From positions 3,720,001 through 3,784,000 of the forward strand of contig NZ_CP135435.1 of assembly GCF_032341175.1 (NCBI RefSeq): DNA of 64,000 nt, in the 5' to 3' direction. The translations under genes were made by a program, and so were the position numbers. Of the stretch, positions 26,234 through 33,698 are shown piece after piece (the first letter of the stretch is position 1; each line of letters starts with the position of its first letter). The notes beneath the pieces were generated by a model. The model ran no database searches. It was given only the letters and a program-made list of their open reading frames with translations, and was not told the origin of the DNA. Source of the stretch: Bacillus sp. DTU_2020_1000418_1_SI_GHA_SEK_038 (GTDB taxonomy: Bacteria; Bacillota; Bacilli; Bacillales; Cytobacillaceae).

Positions 26234-27315
26234 TATTTATCTAGAGCCTCCAATACTAAATCATGGAATTGAACAATGGCCTTTTCAGATGAAGAGTATA
26301 CGCCTTTATTAAATGCACGTGAGCGGAAACCAATTTGCTCTAGTTCAACTAACTCGACATCCTCTTGACGAACCTGTTCAGCAAAAGTAACAAGATCTTT
26401 TTCTTCCTGTGATAAATTTTCATCTCTAAAATAGTAAGTATAGACGCCTAGAGTTGTTTCATGGTCAATCGGAATCATTTGTATGGTTGCAATATTTCCT
26501 GGGCCTGGGTAGATGGTCATCATAAGGTTAGGCCACAACCAATAGAATTCTCCACCTTTGACTTCAGCTTGATTTAAATCCGTTTCACCCATCATCTTAT
26601 CTGGCTTTATATCACTAAATTGCAGGGAGTAATTTTCACATGTGATGATTTGGTAATTCTCCATATCTAGAGTTCCTACAAAGCTAGGGTGAGCGACATA
26701 GCAGTGGTCACACTCTAAATAATTATCAATGAACGCTTTCCAGTTCGCTTTAATTACACGTGTTTTGGAATTGATTCTTTTTAATTCTTTTAGGAAAGGG
26801 AACTTCTTCAATCTCTCTGCAAAATCACCGTAAGATTCATTTAGAGGCTTACAATTATCATCTAAATTTACGAAAATGAAAGATTCCATGATTTCCATTC
26901 TTACCGCCCTTAAACAACGGTCGCTTACACAATGAGCATCTTCGCCTTTAAAGTTCGGCGCTTTGTTTAACTGGCCATCTAAATGGAATGTCCATCCATG
27001 ATACCCACATTGGAAAATTTTCTTCTGACCTGCTTCGCTTTTTTCAAGGACTGTTGCACGGTGAGGACAAACATTATAGAACGCGCGGATTACTTCGTCT
27101 TTTCCTTTCGTCACAATAATCGGTTCTCCATTTACTTCGGTCGTGAAGAATTGACCCACGTTTTGTACTTGACTAATATGGCCCACTAGCTGCCATGATT
27201 TTGAGAAAATTTGCTCCTTTTCTAATTCAAACACTTTAGGATCTGTATATAAATCATAAGTTAACGTTCTTTCGTAAGTTCTGCTCGCTTCGTTTAGGAC
27301 TGGTCTATAAGCCAT
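26233..27315 (-). CDS. Rieske non-heme iron oxygenase, CntA/GbcA-like (carnitine monooxygenase candidate)
   Basis: A 360-residue oxygenase alpha subunit. The Rieske cluster ligands are C-x-H in CPHRATVL and C-x2-H in CGYHGW (about residues 85-110). The mononuclear iron ligands are the two His in ECDHCYVAH (about 205-215) and the Asp in RQEDVELVE (about 320). The residue three before the first His is Glu rather than the Asp of classical ring-hydroxylating dioxygenases, as reported for CntA/YeaW. Such enzymes oxidise quaternary amines; CntA turns L-carnitine to trimethylamine and malic semialdehyde. It heads the sigma-54 operon. No reductase (CntB) gene is present nearby. Confidence 0.82.
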   Translation of the reverse strand: MAYRPVLNEASRTYERTLTYDLYTDPKVFELEKEQIFSKSWQLVGHISQVQNVGQFFTTEVNGEPIIVTKGKDEVIRAFYNVCPHRATVLEKSEAGQKKIFQCGYHGWTFHLDGQLNKAPNFKGEDAHCVSDRCLRAVRMEIMESFIFVNLDDNCKPLNESYGDFAERLKKFPFLKELKRINSKTRVIKANWKAFIDNYLECDHCYVAHPSFVGTLDMENYQIITCENYSLQFSDIKPDKMMGETDLNQAEVKGGEFYWLWPNLMMTIYPGPGNIATIQMIPIDHETTLGVYTYYFRDENLSQEEKDLVTFAEQVRQEDVELVELEQIGFRSRAFNKGVYSSSEKAIVQFHDLVLEALDK

Positions 27316-27542
27316 TTGTAATTCCCCCTAATAAAAATTTTATTTTTTGGACTTGAATAATCCTTTTATCCAAGCTAATATTTTCTACTCTTTAAATCTA
27401 CTAAGCCTTGAATGATTTCAAGACTTAAGCATTTACAGTAATTAACCGGTTTACATAGAATACTTTCTATTGTTAAATAGGCTTAATCACTTCCTTTTCA
27501 GAATTATAAAGATTCACTATATTTCAATTATTTATTTATCTA

Positions 27543-27560
27543 ATGCAATTACCGTGCCAA
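27543..27560 (-). promoter_or_regulatory. Sigma-54 (-24/-12) promoter of the carnitine-type operon
   Basis: Minus-strand TTGGCACGGTAATTGCAT matches the -24/-12 consensus (TGGCAC-N5-TTGC) exactly, with GG and GC 10 bases apart. Start of transcription would be near 27531, about 215 bases before the Rieske gene start. Confidence 0.92.
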
Positions 27561-27631
27561 TAGTGGAAACGTTCAGAATATAAGTGATTTATATCATACT
27601 TAGTACAATAGCTAAGGAAAAGTGAACAGGT

Positions 27632-27660
27632 CTCAGTTCAACTGAGTTGATATCAACTCA
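27632..27660. promoter_or_regulatory. Overlapping palindromes, candidate enhancer sites for the sigma-54 activator
   Basis: CTCAGTTCAACTGAG (27632-27646, central mismatch only) overlaps TGAGTTGATATCAACTCA (27643-27660, perfect 18-bp palindrome). They lie about 85-115 bases upstream of the -12 element, the usual distance for upstream activating sites. Confidence 0.75.
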
Positions 27661-27687
27661 TTTTTTAGTTATAAGGAGGGGTTACCT

Positions 27688-29043
27688 TTGTTAAAGTTAT
27701 CCGAAATGTCTGATCCTTTTGAAATCACAGGGGAAACCCTAAAGAAGATTTTAGATTATTCATCTGATGAAATTTTTGTTCTGGACAGTGAAATGCGAAT
27801 TATATTTGTCAATAGTGTGTGTGAAAAGCATTATGGACTTAAACCACATGAGGTAATGGGGAAGTATAATGTGGAATTATTCGAAAAAGGCTACTGGAAA
27901 CCATCGATTGTTCCTATTGTCTTTAAGGAGAAAAAGCCCGTAACCATTAAGCAGACTACTTATATCGGTGCAGAACTTTTAACGACAGCCGTTCCCATTT
28001 TAAATGCTCAAAATGATATTGAACTTGTTGTGATTACTTCTCAAGAATTACAAAATTACAAAAGTGTAAAATATGATAAAGATATTGAAGGTCAAGGTCA
28101 GAATGATGCTGAGTGGAGTTTAATTACGAACTGCAAAAAAATGAAAGATATTTTGAAAATGTGCCGAAAAATCGCCAAAGTGGATTCAACCATTTTAATT
28201 CATGGGGAATCTGGAACTGGTAAAGGGGTGCTTGCCCAATATATTCACCAAATTAGTAATAGAAAAAATAACACATTTATGAAAATTAATTGTGCCGCTC
28301 TTCCGGAAGATTTGCTGGAATCGGAACTTTTCGGGTATTTAGATGGAGCTTTTACAGGAGCTAGAAAAGCTGGCAAGATCGGATTAATAGAAGCTTCAGA
28401 TGGGGGCACATTATTTCTGGACGAAATAGGAGAGGTGCCATTATCCGTACAAGCCAAACTCCTTCAAGTCATTCAAGAAAAACGATTTATTCCCATTGGC
28501 AGCCATATAACGAAAAAAGTTGATATTCGTATTATTGCTGCAACTAATCGGAATTTAGTTGAGATGGTCAAAAACGGTGAATTTAGAGAGGATCTCTACT
28601 ATCGATTAAACATCATTGATGTGAAAATTCCCTCCCTTCGCGAAAGAAGGGAAGATATTATTCCGTTAACCTACCATTATTTATATAAATTTAACAAAGA
28701 ATATGAAATGAATAAATTGATATCTCAGGAATGTCTAGAAATATTTAGCCGTTATTCTTGGCCAGGCAATATCCGTCAGTTGGAAAACTTAATTGAAAGG
28801 CTAGTCGTTACTAGTGATTCTGTTATTCAACTCGCTGATCTGCCGGAGTTAATATCAGAAAATGTCAGCATACAAGACCAATCGATTCTACCTTCAGACT
28901 TAGACGAGGCTGTCAATTATGTAAAACAAACGTTAGTTACAAAATCCTATCAAAAGCATAAAAGCTCCAGAAAAGTCGCAAAGGACTTAAATATAAGTCA
29001 AACAAGGGCCGTTACACTAATAAACCAATATTGTAAGCTTTGA
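27688..29043 (+). CDS. Sigma-54-dependent PAS/AAA+ transcriptional activator
   Basis: A 451-residue enhancer-binding protein: PAS domain (about residues 15-125), AAA+ domain (145-380) and a C-terminal helix-turn-helix (about 405-450). The AAA+ part has Walker [10 protein letters not shown], the sigma-54 contact loop [12 protein letters not shown], Walker [12 protein letters not shown] and the R-finger region [19 protein letters not shown]. It is divergent from the Rieske-led operon, which has a perfect sigma-54 promoter, so it almost certainly activates it, possibly on sensing carnitine or a product via the PAS domain. Start is TTG 27688 with AAGGAGGGG 6-8 bases upstream. Confidence 0.9.
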   Translation: MLKLSEMSDPFEITGETLKKILDYSSDEIFVLDSEMRIIFVNSVCEKHYGLKPHEVMGKYNVELFEKGYWKPSIVPIVFKEKKPVTIKQTTYIGAELLTTAVPILNAQNDIELVVITSQELQNYKSVKYDKDIEGQGQNDAEWSLITNCKKMKDILKMCRKIAKVDSTILIHGESGTGKGVLAQYIHQISNRKNNTFMKINCAALPEDLLESELFGYLDGAFTGARKAGKIGLIEASDGGTLFLDEIGEVPLSVQAKLLQVIQEKRFIPIGSHITKKVDIRIIAATNRNLVEMVKNGEFREDLYYRLNIIDVKIPSLRERREDIIPLTYHYLYKFNKEYEMNKLISQECLEIFSRYSWPGNIRQLENLIERLVVTSDSVIQLADLPELISENVSIQDQSILPSDLDEAVNYVKQTLVTKSYQKHKSSRKVAKDLNISQTRAVTLINQYCKL

Positions 29044-29187
29044 AATTGCAAGACTAGTAATTGATAATGAAACACTTTGAGCATCAGGACCAATAACCTC
29101 TCGAGATTAAATGATTTGCATTTGGCTAAGGGGCATGGATTAGATCCTGCCCCCATATCTTATTAATTTTTCAAGAACGTATTTGTC

Positions 29188-29362
29188 GGACAGAGAATCC
29201 TTTATTTCCTTGAAATTTGCAATTTCATCGAATGGAAAGGACACAGAATCCGTTAATTTTGAAAAATATGAGAAAATAGCTTCTTTTACATGCAATAGCG
29301 GAATCAGAGTCCATTACCCCTAGAAAAACTACCTTTTGTGACAAATAACGGAACCATGATCC
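29188..29362. repeat. Four degenerate copies of a GGA-CAGAATCCGTTA-like element
   Basis: In the 490-base gap between the activator and the EamA gene I see GGACAGAGAATCC (29188), GGACACAGAATCCGTTA (29239), and two copies in the opposite orientation, TAGCGGAATCAGAGTCC (29296) and TAACGGAACCATGATCC (29346). No coding frame is evident. They look like a dispersed intergenic repeat family. Confidence 0.55.
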
Positions 29363-29429
29363 TCCAAAATCATTTAAAAGGTCAAAATTTAATTAATCTA
29401 ATCCGAAATACTGGTTCCTTTATTCCTTA

Positions 29430-29458
29430 TTGACTAAATTAGAAGCACACTGTAAGAT
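29430..29458 (+). promoter_or_regulatory. Sigma-A promoter of the EamA transporter gene
   Basis: TTGACT (29430-29435), 17-base spacer, TAAGAT (29453-29458), 77 bases before the chosen start codon. Confidence 0.65.
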
Positions 29459-29534
29459 ACATCTTAAAATTCAATCTAATTTAACTGATAATCTAGTAGA
29501 ATAATGACCAATTACATGAATGCGAGGAAATTTT

Positions 29535-30497
29535 ATGAGTTCCAGTAGTGCTGTATTAATAAATTCACGAAAAAAGGGGATTATCCTTGTGCTGATCGGG
29601 GCAATCCTTTGGGGAGTTTCCGGAACCGTTGCCCAATTCCTATTTCAGCATCAAGGTTTTAGTCCAGAGTGGCTGGTAGTTATTAGGCTATTAATATCTG
29701 GAACTCTTTTACTAGGCATCGCCTATAAAAGAGAAAAACATAGAATTTGGGGTATATGGAGGGTCAAGCATGACGCATTCAGTATTATCCTCTTTGGGAT
29801 CCTTGGAATGCTTGCTGTTCAGTACACATTTTTTGCGGCCATCCATCACGGGAATGCAGCGACCGCTACGGTTCTTCAGTATTTAGCTCCAGTTCTGATT
29901 ATGTGCTATTCGGCCTTTCGTGCGAAACGAATGCCTACTCTAATAGAAGGAATTGCATTAATTTTCGCCATTTCCGGCACGTTTTTGCTTGTAACGCGAG
30001 GGAGTCTCCACACACTTTCTATATCCGGCCTAGCCCTTTTTTGGGGTCTGACCTCTGCTGTTGCTTTAGCCTATTATACGCTCCAGCCTCTTAAGCTTCT
30101 TGCTAATTGGGGATCCACCATAGTGGTAGGCTGGGGAATGTTAATTGGCGGCATTTTCTTTAGCTTTATTCATCCTCCATGGGATTTTGTTGGAGAGTGG
30201 ACTCTTCCGTCTGTTTTTGCTGTTATATTTATTGTGGCTTTCGGAACAATCATTGCGTTTTATTGCTATTTAGAAAGCTTAAAGTATATAAGTGCTTCTG
30301 ATACGAGTTTACTTGCCTGTGCAGAGCCATTAACAGCGGCATTCTTAGCTATTGTTTGGCTTCATGTTACATTTGGCTTTGCTGAATGGCTCGGAACCAT
30401 TTGTATTTTAAGTACGATTGCGCTGCTGTCGGTTAAGAAGGAAAAAAGTACATTGATGGTAAGTGAGAAAGTGGAATATAAAGTAAATCAATCGTAG
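29535..30497 (+). CDS. EamA/DMT family transporter
   Basis: A 320-residue membrane protein with ten predicted helices in two EamA repeats. Recognisable segments are GIILVLIGAILWGVSGTVAQ in the first repeat and SLLACAEPLTAAFLAIVWL in the second. Members export amino acids or other small metabolites; substrate not predictable. ATG 29535 follows GAGGAAATTTT, whereas ATG 29520 lacks a site. It has its own promoter and terminator. Confidence 0.85.
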   Translation: MSSSSAVLINSRKKGIILVLIGAILWGVSGTVAQFLFQHQGFSPEWLVVIRLLISGTLLLGIAYKREKHRIWGIWRVKHDAFSIILFGILGMLAVQYTFFAAIHHGNAATATVLQYLAPVLIMCYSAFRAKRMPTLIEGIALIFAISGTFLLVTRGSLHTLSISGLALFWGLTSAVALAYYTLQPLKLLANWGSTIVVGWGMLIGGIFFSFIHPPWDFVGEWTLPSVFAVIFIVAFGTIIAFYCYLESLKYISASDTSLLACAEPLTAAFLAIVWLHVTFGFAEWLGTICILSTIALLSVKKEKSTLMVSEKVEYKVNQS

Positions 30498-30513
30498 AAG
30501 AAAATAATAGTAG

Positions 30514-30545
30514 AGACCGACCATGTTTTTGGGACGGTCTTTATT
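30514..30545 (+). terminator. Terminator after the EamA gene
   Basis: AGACCG-acc and ggga-CGGTCT form the stem, followed by a short T-rich tail. Confidence 0.7.
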
Positions 30546-30547
30546 AA

Positions 30548-30585
30548 TTGGACAGGGTTAGCTCTTTTCCCCGAAACCTGTCCAA
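30548..30585. repeat. GGACAGG inverted repeat
   Basis: TTGGACAGG and CCTGTCCAA form a perfect 9-bp stem around a 20-base loop. Same core as the element at 1472-1509 and the pair at 41198-41280. Confidence 0.65.
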
Positions 30586-30619
30586 TAAACAAATCCTTTT
30601 GGGCAACTTTAAAAGAAGA

Positions 30620-30892
30620 TTAATTTGTTCCAAACCTTTTTGCTGCCCTGGCACGAGCTCGCTCAGCCTCGATTTCACGATTGCGTGGCTCGGCACTTGT
30701 TTCAAGTGAGTTAAATAAATTTCTTGAAACCATTGCTACTTCTTGGACTGCATGATTAAACGCTTCTTCGTTCACCTTTGAAGGCTTGTTAAAACCTGTA
30801 ATTTTCCTTACATACTGTAGAGCCGCTGCTTGAATTTCCTCTTCGGAAGCTGGCGGGTCGAAATTATATAATGTTTTAATGTTTCGGCACAT
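30620..30892 (-). CDS. DUF2277 domain protein
   Basis: A 90-residue protein opening MCRNIKTLYNFDPPASEEEI, the highly conserved start of the DUF2277 family, with a helical C-terminus rich in Arg/Ala (EIEAERARARAAKRFG). Function is unknown in all members I know of. AGGAG precedes the ATG. It stands alone in a minus-strand unit. Confidence 0.85.
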   Translation of the reverse strand: MCRNIKTLYNFDPPASEEEIQAAALQYVRKITGFNKPSKVNEEAFNHAVQEVAMVSRNLFNSLETSAEPRNREIEAERARARAAKRFGTN

Positions 30893-31044
30893 ACGCTTCT
30901 CCTTTTGGTTTCAATATCCTCAATTACATTTTCTAAGATTGTTCCTCCTTCAATATTTTACATTATATATTCCTATCTTTTAAATGGATGATTGGTAATT
31001 AGAATAAAAGGTCAGTAACTTTACATTATTAAATGATATTAAAT

Positions 31045-31078
31045 AAGGCAGACACTATATTAGTTTGTGTCTGCCCTT
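31045..31078 (-). terminator. Terminator-like hairpin after the MFS gene
   Basis: GGCAGACAC and GTGTCTGCC form a perfect 9-bp stem; the minus-strand T-run after it is weak. Confidence 0.55.
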
Positions 31079-31088
31079 TAATATTTTT

Positions 31089-32312
31089 TTATTCTTTTGC
31101 CAACATTCCTTCGCCTTGGTTTGGTGCTTTCATGTTGTAAATCGGCAATATCACAACTAAACCAATTACGAATAAGACCGCTGCAATCTCGAACATTGTA
31201 ACAATCGATGTCATTTCTTTTAGGATACCTGCCAAACTCATTGTTACTACCATAGCCCCACTGAAAAGTGGACTTAACGTTCCATTAACTCTTCCAATGA
31301 ATTCCGATTGTGTATTTTGAAGGATTAGTGTATTAATCCCAATTTGGATGCATGGAAAGAATAATCCGTTGACAAATTCTGCCCCAAGCGTGAGCGGCAA
31401 ATTAGTTGAAAAACCAATGACGCTCATCCCGACTGCATTTGCAAGCATACCAATAACTAATAGCTTTTGCGGCGGAACTGACTTAGAGAACATAACTGAG
31501 ATCGCTCCACCTACTATCATTCCGATTCCGTTTGCCATTAGCAGCCATTGTAAGCTTTCCTTTGCTAATTCCAATCGTTCTGTCACGAGGAAAATGGATA
31601 AAGGATGGATCAGCCCAATAGCAAGCCCTGCAGCCATAAAGCATAGACCAAGGAGCTTTAGCTCTTTTTTTCCAAGAACATAGCGAATTCCGCTTTTCAT
31701 TTCTTCCAGCAAAGACGACTCTTTCTTTTCGCTTTCCATCGAATGATCAGCAGGAATAAAGGCTAGCATTACTGCCGAAAGCAGGAACGCAACGCCAGTA
31801 ATGGCAATGGACACATCTATTCCAAATTGCTGGAATACAAATGTTCCAAGCACGGGTCCAAAGACCATGAAAACGGCAAAAATTGTTTGATAAATGGACA
31901 TGGCAGATTGAATCAATTTTTCATCCAAATGCATTTTAAATAATTTCATCCCTGAAGGCTGAGAAAATTGTGATAAAATGGCAGAAATCAATGTAGCGAA
32001 AAAGATGATTTTCCATGAGCCGATTACAAGGGTAACTAATACTGCAAATACGGATACCGCACTTAAGATATCACACCAAATCATTGTTCTTTTTGGACGC
32101 CAGCGATCTGCGAATGTTCCTCCAATGAAGGAGAAGATAAAGATTGGTGCAAACTCAGCGACCGATATCATCGAAACAGCAAATGCATCTCCATTTGTTT
32201 TTTCCATAACGAATAGAAGGACAGCAAAATTCCGAACCCAAATTCCGATTTGAAGGAACAAGGACGAAAGGAATATAGCCTGAACAAAACGATTTTTAAA
32301 TAATTGCGACAT
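31089..32312 (-). CDS. MFS transporter, macrolide-efflux-like
   Basis: A 407-residue twelve-helix major facilitator protein. The N-terminal FVQAIFLSSLFLQIGIWVRN and the loop GTFADRWRPKRTMIWCD (motif A-like) resemble the MefA/antibiotic efflux branch. It would extrude a drug in exchange for protons. I chose ATG 32312 (MSQLFKNR) because GAGGAA is well placed; ATG 32324 is part of that site. A roughly 300-base leader with an internal terminator precedes it, suggesting attenuation control. Confidence 0.82.
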   Translation of the reverse strand: MSQLFKNRFVQAIFLSSLFLQIGIWVRNFAVLLFVMEKTNGDAFAVSMISVAEFAPIFIFSFIGGTFADRWRPKRTMIWCDILSAVSVFAVLVTLVIGSWKIIFFATLISAILSQFSQPSGMKLFKMHLDEKLIQSAMSIYQTIFAVFMVFGPVLGTFVFQQFGIDVSIAITGVAFLLSAVMLAFIPADHSMESEKKESSLLEEMKSGIRYVLGKKELKLLGLCFMAAGLAIGLIHPLSIFLVTERLELAKESLQWLLMANGIGMIVGGAISVMFSKSVPPQKLLVIGMLANAVGMSVIGFSTNLPLTLGAEFVNGLFFPCIQIGINTLILQNTQSEFIGRVNGTLSPLFSGAMVVTMSLAGILKEMTSIVTMFEIAAVLFVIGLVVILPIYNMKAPNQGEGMLAKE

Positions 32313-32620
32313 AACATTCCTCATTTCTAGAAGTGAGAGGTAGGATAGGAGGAAAACGGCGAAAGCACCGATTTCTTGATTGAAACCTCTTTTTCAACAT
32401 TTACTTAAAGACACAAAAACTCCCATCCGTCATTTTTGGATAGGAGTTCATCTAAAACCATAGAAAAAGACATAGTACGGCTGTACTACTGCAACGATCA
32501 TCTGTTTCTAAAAAAGTATAGACTAATCCCATTCCAATATGACTTCGCAAATTTACGAATGTACGTTAGAAAACAGGATTAGCAGATCATCGCCCTATGG
32601 TCACCCTCTCGTGTAATGTG
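32313..32620 (-). promoter_or_regulatory. Attenuator-type leader of the MFS pump gene
   Basis: A transcript starting near 32619 would carry a possible three-codon reading frame ATG ATC TGC TAA (32590-32579) after a G-rich site, then mutually exclusive pairings: CTAATCC with GGATTAG, and TGTTTTCTAA with TTAGAAACA. A terminator ACTCCTATCC-loop-GGATGGGAGTTTTT follows (32447-32414). The remaining 100 bases lead to the pump start. This is the layout of ribosome-mediated attenuators of antibiotic resistance genes; the class is not identified. Confidence 0.65.
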
Positions 32621-32625
32621 TTAAT

Positions 32626-32654
32626 ATCGTACACAATTTCATACTAGGTTTCAA
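32626..32654 (-). promoter_or_regulatory. Sigma-A promoter of the MFS leader
   Basis: Minus-strand TTGAAA (32654-32649), 17-base spacer, TACGAT (32631-32626). Confidence 0.68.
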
Positions 32655-32710
32655 GCACTATTTTAACTTTTTTACAGAAAAAGGTTAAAATGTTTACGAT
32701 GGGGCTTGCC

Positions 32711-32740
32711 TTGACATGAAACTAAATGGTTTTATATAAT
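32711..32740 (+). promoter_or_regulatory. Sigma-A promoter of the SRPBCC-ArsR operon
   Basis: TTGACA (32711-32716), 18-base spacer, TATAAT (32735-32740). Confidence 0.8.
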
Positions 32741-32770
32741 CCAAAAGAGAAACCAAATGGTTTTATATAA
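32719..32770. promoter_or_regulatory. Two direct operator copies, candidate ArsR sites
   Basis: A 21-base element with core AAACYAAATGGTTTTAT occurs at 32719-32739 and 32750-32770, period 31 bases, one difference. The core AAACCA-AA-TGGTTT is palindromic. The first copy fills the promoter spacer and -10, the second lies just downstream of the start point. Confidence 0.72.
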
Positions 32771-32792
32771 ACTAGAAAGAAGGATTATAACT

Positions 32793-33215
32793 ATGGAAAC
32801 TAAAGTAGCAGATATTAAGAAGACAATTGTATTTGATGCGCCTATTCAAAAAGTATGGAATGCTGTATCAACAGCAGAAGGCATTGCCTCTTGGTTCATG
32901 CCAAATGACTTTCAGCTAGAAGTGGGTCATGAATTCCATATCCAATCTCCTTTTGGCCCATCTCCGTGCAAAGTATTAGAAATAGATGCTCCGAATCATT
33001 TATCTTTTTCTTGGGACACAGATGGCTGGTTTGTTTCTTTCGATTTAAAGGATTTAGGAGATAAAACTGAATTTACAATGATTCATGGCGGTTGGAAACA
33101 GACAGATGAAATTGTTCCTAAAGCCGGAAGAAGTGCTTCCGAAATCCGCGATACGATGAACGGCGGCTGGGAAGCGCTTGTTAAACAAAAACTGCGCAAA
33201 GTTGTGGAAGGGTAA
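32793..33215 (+). CDS. SRPBCC/AHSA1 domain protein
   Basis: A 140-residue START-like protein: [19 protein letters not shown] at the start, [19 protein letters not shown] mid-protein, [14 protein letters not shown] at the end. The fold forms a hydrophobic pocket for small ligands. It is paired with an ArsR regulator in a TAATG overlap, an arrangement common in Bacillaceae. AAGGA precedes ATG 32793. The ligand is unknown. Confidence 0.82.
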   Translation: METKVADIKKTIVFDAPIQKVWNAVSTAEGIASWFMPNDFQLEVGHEFHIQSPFGPSPCKVLEIDAPNHLSFSWDTDGWFVSFDLKDLGDKTEFTMIHGGWKQTDEIVPKAGRSASEIRDTMNGGWEALVKQKLRKVVEG

Positions 33216-33550
33216 TGTCAGCTTTACAAAAGTATGACGTTTTCCAGGCGATTGCTGATCCAACTCGCAGAGAAGTGCTTAAATTATTGGCTGAAAAAGA
33301 ACGGCCGATTTCCGAAATTACTGCTCATTTCTCGATGAGCCGAACGGCTATTGCCAAGCATCTTCACGTGTTGTCAGAAGCTGAATTAGTCAGTGGACGA
33401 AAGGTAGGCAGAGAAAGGCGGTATCTCCTGCAGCCTGAATCGTTCACAGAGCTAAAACAATGGCTTGCCTATTTCGATCAGTTCTGGGATAATAAGCTTT
33501 CGATTCTGAAGCATGTTGTGGAAAATTCTGACACATCGGAAAGTCGCTGA
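33215..33550 (+). CDS. ArsR-family transcriptional regulator
   Basis: A 111-residue winged-helix repressor: FQAIADPTRREVLKLLAE, recognition helix MSRTAIAKHLHVL, wing GRKVGRERRYLL. No cysteine metal site is visible, so it is a non-metal type member paired with SRPBCC proteins (SdpR/YdfF-like). ATG shares its A with the stop of the SRPBCC gene. The direct-repeat palindromes in the promoter suggest autorepression. Its last codons and stop fall in the first unit of a 20-bp tandem repeat, so the C-terminus may have been altered by that array. Confidence 0.85.
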   Translation: MSALQKYDVFQAIADPTRREVLKLLAEKERPISEITAHFSMSRTAIAKHLHVLSEAELVSGRKVGRERRYLLQPESFTELKQWLAYFDQFWDNKLSILKHVVENSDTSESR

Positions 33551-33655
33551 TATAACTCGATAGTCGCCGATATAACTCGATAGTCGCTGATATAACTCGA
33601 TAGTCGCTGATATAACTCGATAGTCGCTGATATAACTCGATAGTCGCTGATATAT
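33542..33655. repeat. 20-bp tandem repeat array
   Basis: Five full copies plus one partial of AGTCGCTGATATAACTCGAT, with one C variant in copy 2. The first copy contains the ArsR stop codon; the array ends just before a terminator. Confidence 0.95.
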
Positions 33656-33661
33656 ATGGTT

Positions 33662-33692
33662 AAAAACCCGCTTTTAAATCTAGCGGGTTTTT
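33662..33692. terminator. Bidirectional terminator
   Basis: AAAAACCCGCT and AGCGGGTTTTT around a 9-base loop, shared by the convergent ArsR and MerR genes. Confidence 0.88.
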
Positions 33693-33698
33693 ACCTAT

